Origin: Firmicutes bacterium UBA6132
GTDB taxonomy: Bacteria > Bacillota_A > Clostridia > Tissierellales > Sedimentibacteraceae
Length of the DNA stretch: 7,702 nt
Reading direction: 5' to 3'
Assembly: GCA_002435835.1 (NCBI GenBank)
Contig: DIVM01000026.1
Location: forward strand, 10,068-17,769
Shown: piece after piece, positions 1 to 6,579 of the stretch
Position numbering within the stretch: position 1 is the first letter of the stretch
How the letters are laid out: each line of letters opens with the position of its first letter
Program-made: the position numbers and the translations under genes
The notes under the pieces: model-generated
Seen by the model: the letters and a program-made list of their open reading frames with translations, nothing else
What the model was told of the DNA's origin: nothing
Databases searched by the model: none

Positions 1-430
1 TGTGAGAGAACTTAATGAATTTTATTTAAAATCTTCAGAGTTTTATGAAGATGATTTTTCATGGAATGGATTTAAATGGATTTCAAGTGATGATTATGAG
101 CAAAATATTATAGCATTTAAAAGAAGAGATAAAAATGATAATGAAATAATTATAGTATTAAATTTTTCTCCTGTAAAAAGAGAAAATTATTTAATTGGTG
201 CTGATGAAGGCAATTATACTGAAATATTCAATACGGATGAAATTAAATACGGAGGAACGGGTGCAAAAAATGATTTAATTTTTTCAACTCCTTATGAAAT
301 GCATGGATATTCTTCATCCATATCATTAACCATACCTCCATTATCAGCTATTTTTTTAAAAAAAGAAAAAAACACTTGCACTATTAGCAAAGTATATAAA
401 TCAGGGGGTAAAACATATGATATCAAATAA
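1..430 (+). CDS. glgB: 1,4-alpha-glucan branching enzyme, C-terminal fragment
   Basis: This is the last 142 codons or so of GlgB, which cuts alpha-1,4 glucan chains and rejoins them through alpha-1,6 bonds to branch glycogen in the cytoplasm. The 5' end lies before the window, and base 1 is the last base of a preceding codon. The GH13 catalytic motifs are therefore not visible. What is seen is the end of the barrel region ([25 protein letters not shown]) and the C-terminal beta domain, with family signatures [13 protein letters not shown] (residues 54-66 from the first full codon), [12 protein letters not shown] (74-85) and [14 protein letters not shown] (108-121). Most GlgB proteins end near this last motif. 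Here about 20 extra residues follow, rich in Lys, Tyr and Thr, and encoded by DNA that also carries the glgC ribosome binding site. The stop lies 14 bases inside glgC, which suggests translational coupling. The GTG at base 2 is an internal valine codon, not a start. Identity is firm. Confidence 0.93.
   Translation, partial: VRELNEFYLKSSEFYEDDFSWNGFKWISSDDYEQNIIAFKRRDKNDNEIIIVLNFSPVKRENYLIGADEGNYTEIFNTDEIKYGGTGAKNDLIFSTPYEMHGYSSSISLTIPPLSAIFLKKEKNTCTISKVYKSGGKTYDIK
403..408 (+). promoter_or_regulatory. Shine-Dalgarno site of glgC (AGGGGG)
   Basis: AGGGGG lies 8 bases before the ATG at 417 and inside the last codons of glgB. It supports that ATG as the glgC start and hence the 14-base overlap. 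The G-rich form recurs before the GH13 gene at 6571. Confidence 0.6.
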
Positions 431-1556
431 AAAAGAGTGTGTAGTAATGCTCTTGGCTGGTGGTCAAGGAAGTCGGCTTGGGTCTTTAACAACTAAAATT
501 GCAAAGCCATCAGTACCGTTTGGGGGGAAATATAGAATTATTGATTTTACGTTATCTAATTGCGTGAACTCAAATTTAGATACTGTGGGAGTACTTACAC
601 AGTATCAACCTTTAATTTTAAATTCATACATTGGAGACGGCAAGCCTTGGGATTTAGATAGGCTATATGGAGGCATAAACATACTTCCTCCATATCAAAG
701 AGTTGGAGATTCAACTTGGTATTCTGGTACAGCTGATGCTATTTACCAAAATATTAATTTTATAGATCAATACGATCCTGAATATGTTTTAGTTCTTTCA
801 GGTGATCACATATATAAAATGGATTATTCTTTAATGATTAATTATCATAAAGAAAAAGAAGCTGACTGCACTATTTCTGTAATAGATGTGACCTATGAAG
901 AAGCTTCACGCTTTGGAATCTTAAGCTCTAATGATGAAGGTCTTATAACTGAGTTTGAAGAAAAACCTATATATCCAAGGAGCACACTTGCTTCAATGGG
1001 TATATACGTGTTTAATTGGAGTAAATTAAAAGAATATTTAGAATTGGATTCTAAAGATTATCAATCTTCTAAAGATTTTGGAAAAAATGTTATACCTAGC
1101 ATGTTAAATGCTGGAGAAAAATTGTATTCATATGAATTTAAAGGTTACTGGAAAGATGTTGGAACAATTGATTCTTTGTGGCAGGCAAATATGGATTTAC
1201 TAGGTGACAATGGATTCGATATAAGTGGAGACTGGGTAATTTATTCAAGACATATGGAAAAACCACCTCATTTTATCGGATCAAATGCGTCAGTTAAAAA
1301 TTCAATTATATCTGAAGGTGCTGTTATTTTAGGAACAGTTGAAAATTCCATAATATTTTCAGGAGTTAAAATAGGTGAACATGCTGTTGTAAAAGATTCA
1401 GTAGTTATGGCTGATGTAAACATAGAAGAAAATGCTGTTATAAATTATTCTATAATAGATGAATTATGCTATATAAGCGAAAATACAAAAGTAGGATATG
1501 AAAAAGAAAATAGTGAAAATATTACAGTATTACCAAGGGAAAGTAAATTAATATAA
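417..1556 (+). CDS. glgC: Glucose-1-phosphate adenylyltransferase, catalytic subunit
   Basis: GlgC makes ADP-glucose and pyrophosphate from ATP and glucose-1-phosphate, the committing step of bacterial glycogen synthesis. The 379-residue protein has the normal family length. The N-terminal nucleotidyltransferase domain shows [10 protein letters not shown] (12-21), [15 protein letters not shown] (30-44), [11 protein letters not shown] (84-94) and [12 protein letters not shown] (101-112). It also shows [11 protein letters not shown] (127-137), where Asp130 matches the catalytic Asp142 of E. coli GlgC, and FEEKP (180-184), where Lys183 matches the glucose-1-phosphate-binding Lys195. [16 protein letters not shown] (247-262) ends this domain. 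From about residue 285 the protein is a left-handed beta-helix with hexapeptide repeats. Lys27 lines up with E. coli Lys39, an allosteric site, but Firmicute enzymes with a GlgD partner are known to be only weakly regulated by fructose-1,6-bisphosphate, so its role here is open. All key residues are present, so this is the active subunit. It probably forms a heterotetramer with GlgD, encoded 21 bases downstream. Confidence 0.97.
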   Translation: MISNKKECVVMLLAGGQGSRLGSLTTKIAKPSVPFGGKYRIIDFTLSNCVNSNLDTVGVLTQYQPLILNSYIGDGKPWDLDRLYGGINILPPYQRVGDSTWYSGTADAIYQNINFIDQYDPEYVLVLSGDHIYKMDYSLMINYHKEKEADCTISVIDVTYEEASRFGILSSNDEGLITEFEEKPIYPRSTLASMGIYVFNWSKLKEYLELDSKDYQSSKDFGKNVIPSMLNAGEKLYSYEFKGYWKDVGTIDSLWQANMDLLGDNGFDISGDWVIYSRHMEKPPHFIGSNASVKNSIISEGAVILGTVENSIIFSGVKIGEHAVVKDSVVMADVNIEENAVINYSIIDELCYISENTKVGYEKENSENITVLPRESKLI

Positions 1557-1562
1557 CAGCGT

Positions 1563-1567
1563 GGAGG
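1563..1567 (+). promoter_or_regulatory. Shine-Dalgarno site of glgD (GGAGG)
   Basis: GGAGG in the 21-base glgC-glgD gap sits 10 bases before the ATG at 1578. I saw no hairpin in the gap, so read-through from glgC is expected. Confidence 0.65.
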
Positions 1568-1577
1568 TTAATAACAT

Positions 1578-2696
1578 ATGAATACATTAGGAATTATTTT
1601 TTCAGATATGCAAGATTGGAGCTTAAATGAATTAGCGACACATAGATCAGTTGCTGCAATACCTTTTGGAGGTAGATATAGATTAGTAGATTTCACACTT
1701 TCAAATATGGTCAATTCAAATATAAGTAAAATGTGTATTATAACTAAAACAAACTACCGTTCTTTAATGGAACATGTTGGCACAGGAAAAGATTGGGATA
1801 TGTCAAGAAAAAAAGGTGGAATACTATTATTTCCTCCTTATGCTACAGAAGAAAATAATGGGCTTTTTAAAGGTAGACTTGATGCTTTAAAAAAAGTATT
1901 AGGATATATATTGGAATCTAAAGAAAAATATGTTGTTCTTTCTGATTGTGATATGATTTATAACATAGATTATAAAAATGTTATAAATTTTCATATAGAA
2001 AATAATGCAGATATAACTGCTGTATATACAAAAGCAAATGTAACTAAATCTGATTCAGTTCATAAAATTCTTTATAAATTTTCTCCAGACAAACGTGCTG
2101 AGGATGTATTAGTTTATCCTGTTACAAGTGGTGAAAACAATGTAGGACTAAACACTTGGGTTTTAAATAAAGATTTTCTTGTAAATTTAATATATGATGC
2201 AATAGCTCGAAACTTGAAGGATTTCAGCTATGATGTTCTCGCTAATAAAGTTAAAACTTTTAAAATATACGGCTATGAATATGAAGGTTATTATGCACAT
2301 ATAGACTCTCTTAAAAGTTATTATGACCATAGCATGGAACTTTTATGCATGGATAAATTAAATAATATATTCTATGCTAAAACTGGACCTATTTATACAA
2401 AAACGAAGGACTCTGCCCCTACTAAATATGGTGAAAATGCAATAGTTAAATCATCACTGATTGCAAGCGGCTGTGAAATAGAAGGAACTGTGGAAAACAG
2501 CATAATATTCAGAGGCGTTAAAATAGGTAAAGGAACAGTTATAAAAAATTCTATTATAATGCAGAAAACTATTATAGGTGATTATGCAAAGCTTGATTCC
2601 ATAGTTACTGACACTTATACGCAAATAAAAAGCGAAAGAGTATTGCTTGGACATAAAAACTGTCCGTTTTTTATCAAAAAAAATTCAATCATATAG
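1578..2696 (+). CDS. glgD: Glucose-1-phosphate adenylyltransferase regulatory subunit GlgD
   Basis: GlgD is the paralogue of GlgC found in Firmicutes. In characterised cases it has little or no activity alone and raises the activity of GlgC in a mixed tetramer. The 372-residue protein keeps the GlgC fold: IPFGGRYRLVDFTLSN (28-43), a GGILLFPPYAT block (80-90), LSDCDMIYNIDY (121-132), and a C-terminal beta-helix from about 285. The substrate-binding signatures are lost. The GGxGxRL phosphate-binding loop is replaced by FSDMQDWSLNEL (8-19). The KPxVPF lysine is gone, giving VAAIPF. No EKP motif follows, and the WKDVGT segment reads YYAHID. Asp125 is kept where GlgC has its catalytic Asp, with one extra residue before it. 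GlgC and GlgD share [14 protein letters not shown] in the beta-helix. Position directly after glgC and before glgA supports the role of non-catalytic partner. Confidence 0.95.
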   Translation: MNTLGIIFSDMQDWSLNELATHRSVAAIPFGGRYRLVDFTLSNMVNSNISKMCIITKTNYRSLMEHVGTGKDWDMSRKKGGILLFPPYATEENNGLFKGRLDALKKVLGYILESKEKYVVLSDCDMIYNIDYKNVINFHIENNADITAVYTKANVTKSDSVHKILYKFSPDKRAEDVLVYPVTSGENNVGLNTWVLNKDFLVNLIYDAIARNLKDFSYDVLANKVKTFKIYGYEYEGYYAHIDSLKSYYDHSMELLCMDKLNNIFYAKTGPIYTKTKDSAPTKYGENAIVKSSLIASGCEIEGTVENSIIFRGVKIGKGTVIKNSIIMQKTIIGDYAKLDSIVTDTYTQIKSERVLLGHKNCPFFIKKNSII

Positions 2697-2700
2697 CATA

Positions 2701-2707
2701 AGAGGTG
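2701..2707 (+). promoter_or_regulatory. Shine-Dalgarno site of glgA (AGAGGTG)
   Basis: AGAGGTG lies 4 bases before the ATG at 2712 in the 15-base glgD-glgA gap. It supports this start, as does the protein beginning at the expected first beta strand (LKIAFATAE). Confidence 0.55.
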
Positions 2708-2711
2708 TATA

Positions 2712-4145
2712 ATGAGTAATTTAAAAATAGCTTTCGCAACTGCTGAATCTGCACCATTTATTGTAACAGGAGGATTAGGAGAAGTAGCCGGTTCTCTTAC
2801 AAAAGCCCTGGCAAATAAATACAAAGAAAATATAGATATAAGAATAATTTTACCTTTATATAAATGTATTAATAAAGAAAGTTTAGAATTTATTACAGAT
2901 ACAACTGTAAATTTGTCATGGAGAAAACAGTACTGCGGAATATTTAAAAAAATCGAAAATAATGTTACTTACTATTTTATAGATAATGAATATTATTTTA
3001 AAAGAAATGATTTATATGGTCATTTCGATGATGGTGAAAGATTTGCTTTTTTCTCTAAAGCTGTGTTACATATACTTCCTATAATTGATTTTAAACCTGA
3101 CATTATTCATGCTAATGATTGGCAAACTTCACTTATTCCTGTTTATTTAAAAACAATATATAAGGATAACTTCTTATATAACAATATTAAATCAATAATA
3201 ACCATTCATAACATAGAATATCAAGGAAAATATGACTTAACAGCTTCTGAAGATGTTTTTGAACTAAGTAGCTATCAAAAGGGTATAGTTGAATATAATG
3301 GATGTCTTAACTTATTAAAAGGTGCCCTTGAAAGCGCTGATGTAATAAGCACAGTTAGCAAAAGTTATGCAGAAGAAATTTTTGATGATTACTATGCTCA
3401 TGGTCTTGCAGAAATATTAAAAAGAAACAGTTCTAAAGTAATAGGCATATTAAATGGAATTGATAATTCTGTTTATGATCCTAATTCAGATGCAGCTTTA
3501 TTTAAAAATTATAATGACTTATGCATAAAAAACAAGTATTATAACAAAACTAACTTACAAAGAATGCTTGGTCTTCCACAAGATGAGAATATTCCCATAA
3601 TTGCTGTTATATCGAGACTTGTTTCACACAAAGGTCTGGATTTAATTATTAAAGGAATTGAAGAAATATTGCAAGAAAAAGTACAATTTGTTGTCCTTGG
3701 AAAAGGCGACAGAAGTTATGAACTTTATTTTAAATCTCTTCAAGAAAGATATCACAATAAAGTGGCTGTTAAAATTGATTTTAATAATGATATGTCCAGG
3801 AAAATTTATGCTGGAGCAGATATTTTCCTCATGCCGTCAATTAGCGAACCATGTGGAATATCACAAATGATTGCATCAAGATATGGAACAATTCCTGTAG
3901 TTAGGGAAACTGGTGGATTAAAAGACTCAATTCATGACGCAAGTTTAGGAGACGGCAATGGATTTACTTTTTATGAAAAAGATTCAAATGCCTTAGTGGA
4001 TTCTATAAAACGAGCATTAAATGTTTATAGCAATAAAGAAAATTGGAATAATTTAATAAAAACAGCTATGACTACAGATTTTAGTTGGAATCATTCTGCT
4101 GAAGATTATTATCAATTGTATTCAAATTTGAAGGAGCAAAAATGA
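2712..4145 (+). CDS. glgA: Glycogen synthase (ADP-glucose), GT5 family
   Basis: GlgA transfers glucose from ADP-glucose to the non-reducing ends of alpha-1,4 glucan chains. The 477-residue length is normal for bacterial GT5 synthases, and the two Rossmann-like domains are complete. N-terminal domain: APFIVTGGLGEVAGSL (14-29), HANDWQTSLIP (133-143), IHNIEYQGKYD (165-175) and a STVSKSYAEEI segment (213-223). NGIDNSVYDP (248-257) leads into the C-terminal domain, with ISRLVSHKGLDLI (300-312), where Arg302 and Lys307 match catalytic-site residues of E. coli GlgA, then PSISEPCGISQM (375-386) with the conserved Glu379, and YGTIPVVRETGGLKDS (391-406). One deviation: the usual KXGGL lysine, which contacts ADP-glucose in E. 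coli GlgA, is Val18 here, and the following GSLPK reads GSLTK. With the other active-site residues intact, an active synthase is still the best call. The gene ends in an ATGA overlap with glgP. Confidence 0.96.
   Translation: MSNLKIAFATAESAPFIVTGGLGEVAGSLTKALANKYKENIDIRIILPLYKCINKESLEFITDTTVNLSWRKQYCGIFKKIENNVTYYFIDNEYYFKRNDLYGHFDDGERFAFFSKAVLHILPIIDFKPDIIHANDWQTSLIPVYLKTIYKDNFLYNNIKSIITIHNIEYQGKYDLTASEDVFELSSYQKGIVEYNGCLNLLKGALESADVISTVSKSYAEEIFDDYYAHGLAEILKRNSSKVIGILNGIDNSVYDPNSDAALFKNYNDLCIKNKYYNKTNLQRMLGLPQDENIPIIAVISRLVSHKGLDLIIKGIEEILQEKVQFVVLGKGDRSYELYFKSLQERYHNKVAVKIDFNNDMSRKIYAGADIFLMPSISEPCGISQMIASRYGTIPVVRETGGLKDSIHDASLGDGNGFTFYEKDSNALVDSIKRALNVYSNKENWNNLIKTAMTTDFSWNHSAEDYYQLYSNLKEQK
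4131..4136 (+). promoter_or_regulatory. Shine-Dalgarno site of glgP (AAGGAG)
   Basis: AAGGAG sits 5 bases before the ATG at 4142, inside the last codons of glgA. Together with the 4-base ATGA overlap it fixes the glgP start and points to reinitiation by ribosomes finishing glgA. Confidence 0.7.
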
Positions 4146-6568
4146 CTCAAAGATCAATAAACTCGAATCACATAATAAACTTAATTGATCAAACTATATC
4201 AAGTTATTGGAATATTGATTCAAAAAATGCCAGTACAGTACAAATATATAGAGCTTTATCAATTGTTATTAGAGATATGCTTGTAAGAAAATATAATGCT
4301 TATAAGAAAAAAGTAGATGAATCCCAACAAAAACAAGTTTATTATATGTGCATGGAGTTTTTAGTAGGAAAGTCTTTAAAAAATAATTTATTTAATTTGA
4401 AATTGCATAAGGAGGCAGAAGAAGCATTAAAAAAATATAATGTTACATTAGAACATTTATATGCTATAGAAAAAGATGCCGGCCTTGGCAATGGAGGTTT
4501 AGGAAGACTCGCTTCATGTTTTATGGATTCATTAGCAACACTTTCCTACCCTGCAACTGGATTTTCATTAAAATATGAATTTGGACTTTTCAAACAAAAA
4601 ATAATAGACGGCTGGCAAACAGAACTTCCCGATGACTGGCTTTCATCTTCAGATGTTTGGCTTGTGCCTCGAACTGAAAACAGAGTGAAAGTCAAATTTT
4701 ATGGTGAAATATATGAAGAGTGGACTCATGAAAGATTAAAAATCCATCACAATAATGCAAATGAAATTGAAGCTATACCATATGACATGATGATTTCAGG
4801 TTTCAACTCAGAAGCTGTTAGCTTATTAAGGCTTTGGGAATCAAGAAGCGTTAAAAGCATTGATATGAATTTGTTTTCTCAAGGTGATTATATAAAAGCA
4901 TTAGCTGAAGATGCCATGGGTGAAGCAATAACAAAAGTGCTCTATCCTGCTGATGATCATGACAATGGTAAAATATTAAGAATTAAACAACAGTATTTTT
5001 TAGTTTCTGCTTCTGCTCAAAACATAGTAAATGACCATTTGAAAAAATATTGCACTTTAAAAAATTTTAGCGAAAAAGTTTCCATACATATAAACGATAC
5101 TCATCCTGCCCTTATGATTCCTGAATTAATGCGAATTTTTATGGATGAATATAATTATACTTGGGATGATGCATGGAAAATAGTAGTAAATACTGTGTCT
5201 TACACTAATCATACAGTTTTGCAGGAAGCATTAGAAACAATCCAGGAAGAAGCTATTAAATTAGTTTTGCCAAGAATTTATATAATCATATCCGAAATAA
5301 ATAATCGTTTAATACAAGAAATATCTTATAAGTATAATGGTAGTTATGAAAAGCTAAATCAAATGTCCATAATTAATAAAGGATTAATTCATATGGCCAA
5401 TCTTTGTATAACTGGAAGCCATAGCATAAACGGCGTTGCTAAACTTCATACGGATATATTAAAGCAATCAGTTTTTAGACCTTTTTACGAATATGATCCT
5501 CATAAATTTATAAATATTACAAATGGAATAACCCATAGAAGATGGTTAATTCAAGCAAATCCAGAATTAAATGAATTACTTGTAAATATATTAGGAAAAG
5601 ATTATTACACTAAACCTGAAATATTATCTAATTTAAGAAATTATGAAAATGATGATATTATTTTAAATAAACTCGAAGAAATTAAACGTAATAACAAACT
5701 AAAATTAGTTGATTTTATATATAGAAATAACAGAATAGAAGTAGATATTGATTCTATATTTGATGTACAGGTAAAAAGACTTCATGAATATAAAAGGCAG
5801 CTTTTAAATATTTTAAAAATAATTAGTATCATTATAGATATTAACGAAGGAAAAACTGCAGACATATCTAAAGAAACATTTATTTTTGGTGCAAAAGCTG
5901 CTCCAAGCTACTACAAAGCTAAAGAAATAATTCAGCTTATTTGTGCTTTAAGTAGTTATATAAATAAAAATCAATTTATAAAAGAATTTATTAATGTTGT
6001 TTTTGTTGAAAATTATTCTGTAAGCTCTGCAGAAATAATAATTCCAGCTGGAGAACTTAGTGAACAAATTTCTCTGTCAGGAAAAGAAGCAAGTGGTACT
6101 GGAAATATGAAGCTAATGTTAAATGGAGCTTTAACAATAGGTACATTTGACGGAGCTAATATTGAAATACTTGAACAAGTTAAAGAAGAAAATTTCTTTC
6201 TTTTTGGACTTAAGGATTATGAAGTTGAAAAACTATGGAAAGATGGATATAATTCAGTACATTATTATCAAAAAAATGAAAAGCTAAGAAAAATTATTGA
6301 CTTTTTAAATAAAGGTATGAATGGAAAATCATTTGAATCCATTTCTAAATATTTATTAGGTGAATTTAGCGTTGGAGACCCATATATGTGCTTTGCTGAT
6401 TTTGATTCATATATGGAAGCCCATGATAAAGCTGTAAATATTTATTTTAAAAACAAAAGAAAATGGAATCAAATGTCACTTATTAATATTGCTTCTGCAG
6501 GAATTTTTTCTTCTGACAGAACAATAAAAGAGTATTCGAAAGAAATCTGGAATTTGAAACAAATATAA
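4142..6568 (+). CDS. glgP: Glycogen/maltodextrin phosphorylase, GT35 family
   Basis: GlgP uses phosphate to release glucose-1-phosphate from the non-reducing ends of alpha-1,4 glucans, with pyridoxal phosphate (PLP) as cofactor. At 808 residues it matches bacterial phosphorylases (about 800-815). Signatures in order: YYMCMEFLVGKSL (67-79); DAGLGNGGLGRLASCFMDSL (112-131); YEFGLFKQKI (145-154); GDYIKALA (248-255); LRIKQQYFLVSAS (279-291); HINDTHPALMIPELMRI (316-332); NHTVLQEALE (356-365); ITNGITHRRWL (459-469); VQVKRLHEYKRQLLN (543-557); and the PLP site EASGTGNMKLMLNGALTIG (649-667), with Lys657 as the expected Schiff-base lysine. The N-terminus lacks the phospho-serine regulatory segment of animal enzymes, as is usual in bacteria. 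After NHTVLQEALE the common K/R-W-P is replaced by TIQ. Being in one operon with the synthesis genes couples making and breaking of the store. Whether it prefers glycogen or maltodextrin cannot be told from sequence. Confidence 0.97.
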   Translation: MTQRSINSNHIINLIDQTISSYWNIDSKNASTVQIYRALSIVIRDMLVRKYNAYKKKVDESQQKQVYYMCMEFLVGKSLKNNLFNLKLHKEAEEALKKYNVTLEHLYAIEKDAGLGNGGLGRLASCFMDSLATLSYPATGFSLKYEFGLFKQKIIDGWQTELPDDWLSSSDVWLVPRTENRVKVKFYGEIYEEWTHERLKIHHNNANEIEAIPYDMMISGFNSEAVSLLRLWESRSVKSIDMNLFSQGDYIKALAEDAMGEAITKVLYPADDHDNGKILRIKQQYFLVSASAQNIVNDHLKKYCTLKNFSEKVSIHINDTHPALMIPELMRIFMDEYNYTWDDAWKIVVNTVSYTNHTVLQEALETIQEEAIKLVLPRIYIIISEINNRLIQEISYKYNGSYEKLNQMSIINKGLIHMANLCITGSHSINGVAKLHTDILKQSVFRPFYEYDPHKFINITNGITHRRWLIQANPELNELLVNILGKDYYTKPEILSNLRNYENDDIILNKLEEIKRNNKLKLVDFIYRNNRIEVDIDSIFDVQVKRLHEYKRQLLNILKIISIIIDINEGKTADISKETFIFGAKAAPSYYKAKEIIQLICALSSYINKNQFIKEFINVVFVENYSVSSAEIIIPAGELSEQISLSGKEASGTGNMKLMLNGALTIGTFDGANIEILEQVKEENFFLFGLKDYEVEKLWKDGYNSVHYYQKNEKLRKIIDFLNKGMNGKSFESISKYLLGEFSVGDPYMCFADFDSYMEAHDKAVNIYFKNKRKWNQMSLINIASAGIFSSDRTIKEYSKEIWNLKQI

Positions 6569-6570
6569 AT

Positions 6571-6575
6571 GGGGG
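6571..6575 (+). promoter_or_regulatory. Shine-Dalgarno site of the GH13 gene (GGGGG)
   Basis: A run of five G lies 4 bases before the ATG at 6580, in the 11-base gap after glgP. The earlier ATG at 6569 meets a stop after four codons, so 6580 is the start this site serves. Spacing is short and the site is a weak match to GGAGG, so expression may lean on ribosomes coming from glgP. Confidence 0.5.
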
Positions 6576-6579
6576 ATTT

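Noticed and set aside
2..4. GTG at base 2 as a start codon for a short independent protein
   Set aside because: The following residues match the interior of GlgB, so the frame is a truncated gene and this codon is valine.
292..492. 66-codon open frame on the minus strand across the glgB-glgC junction
   Set aside because: It lies opposite two well-identified genes, encodes a low-complexity Phe/Leu-rich stretch caused by the A tract, and has no recognisable domain.
1557..1577. Possible promoters or terminators in the gaps glgC-glgD (1557-1577), glgD-glgA (2697-2711) and glgP-GH13 (6569-6579)
   Set aside because: The gaps are too short and hold only ribosome binding sites; no stem-loop is present, and -10-like AT-rich words occur everywhere in this sequence.
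2454..2824. Two minus-strand open frames (2454-2654 and 2615-2824) opposite the glgD end and glgA start
   Set aside because: They are antisense shadows of conserved coding sequence with no recognisable product, and they overlap each other.
3005..3027. Inverted repeat GAAATGA / TCATTTC within glgA
   Set aside because: Only seven pairs with two G-C pairs and a nine-base loop; this is expected by chance in DNA this AT-rich and has no T run.
3658..3870. 70-codon plus-strand open frame inside glgA
   Set aside because: It is in another frame of a strongly conserved part of glgA (including the SEPCG motif region), and its Lys/Leu-rich product resembles no known protein.
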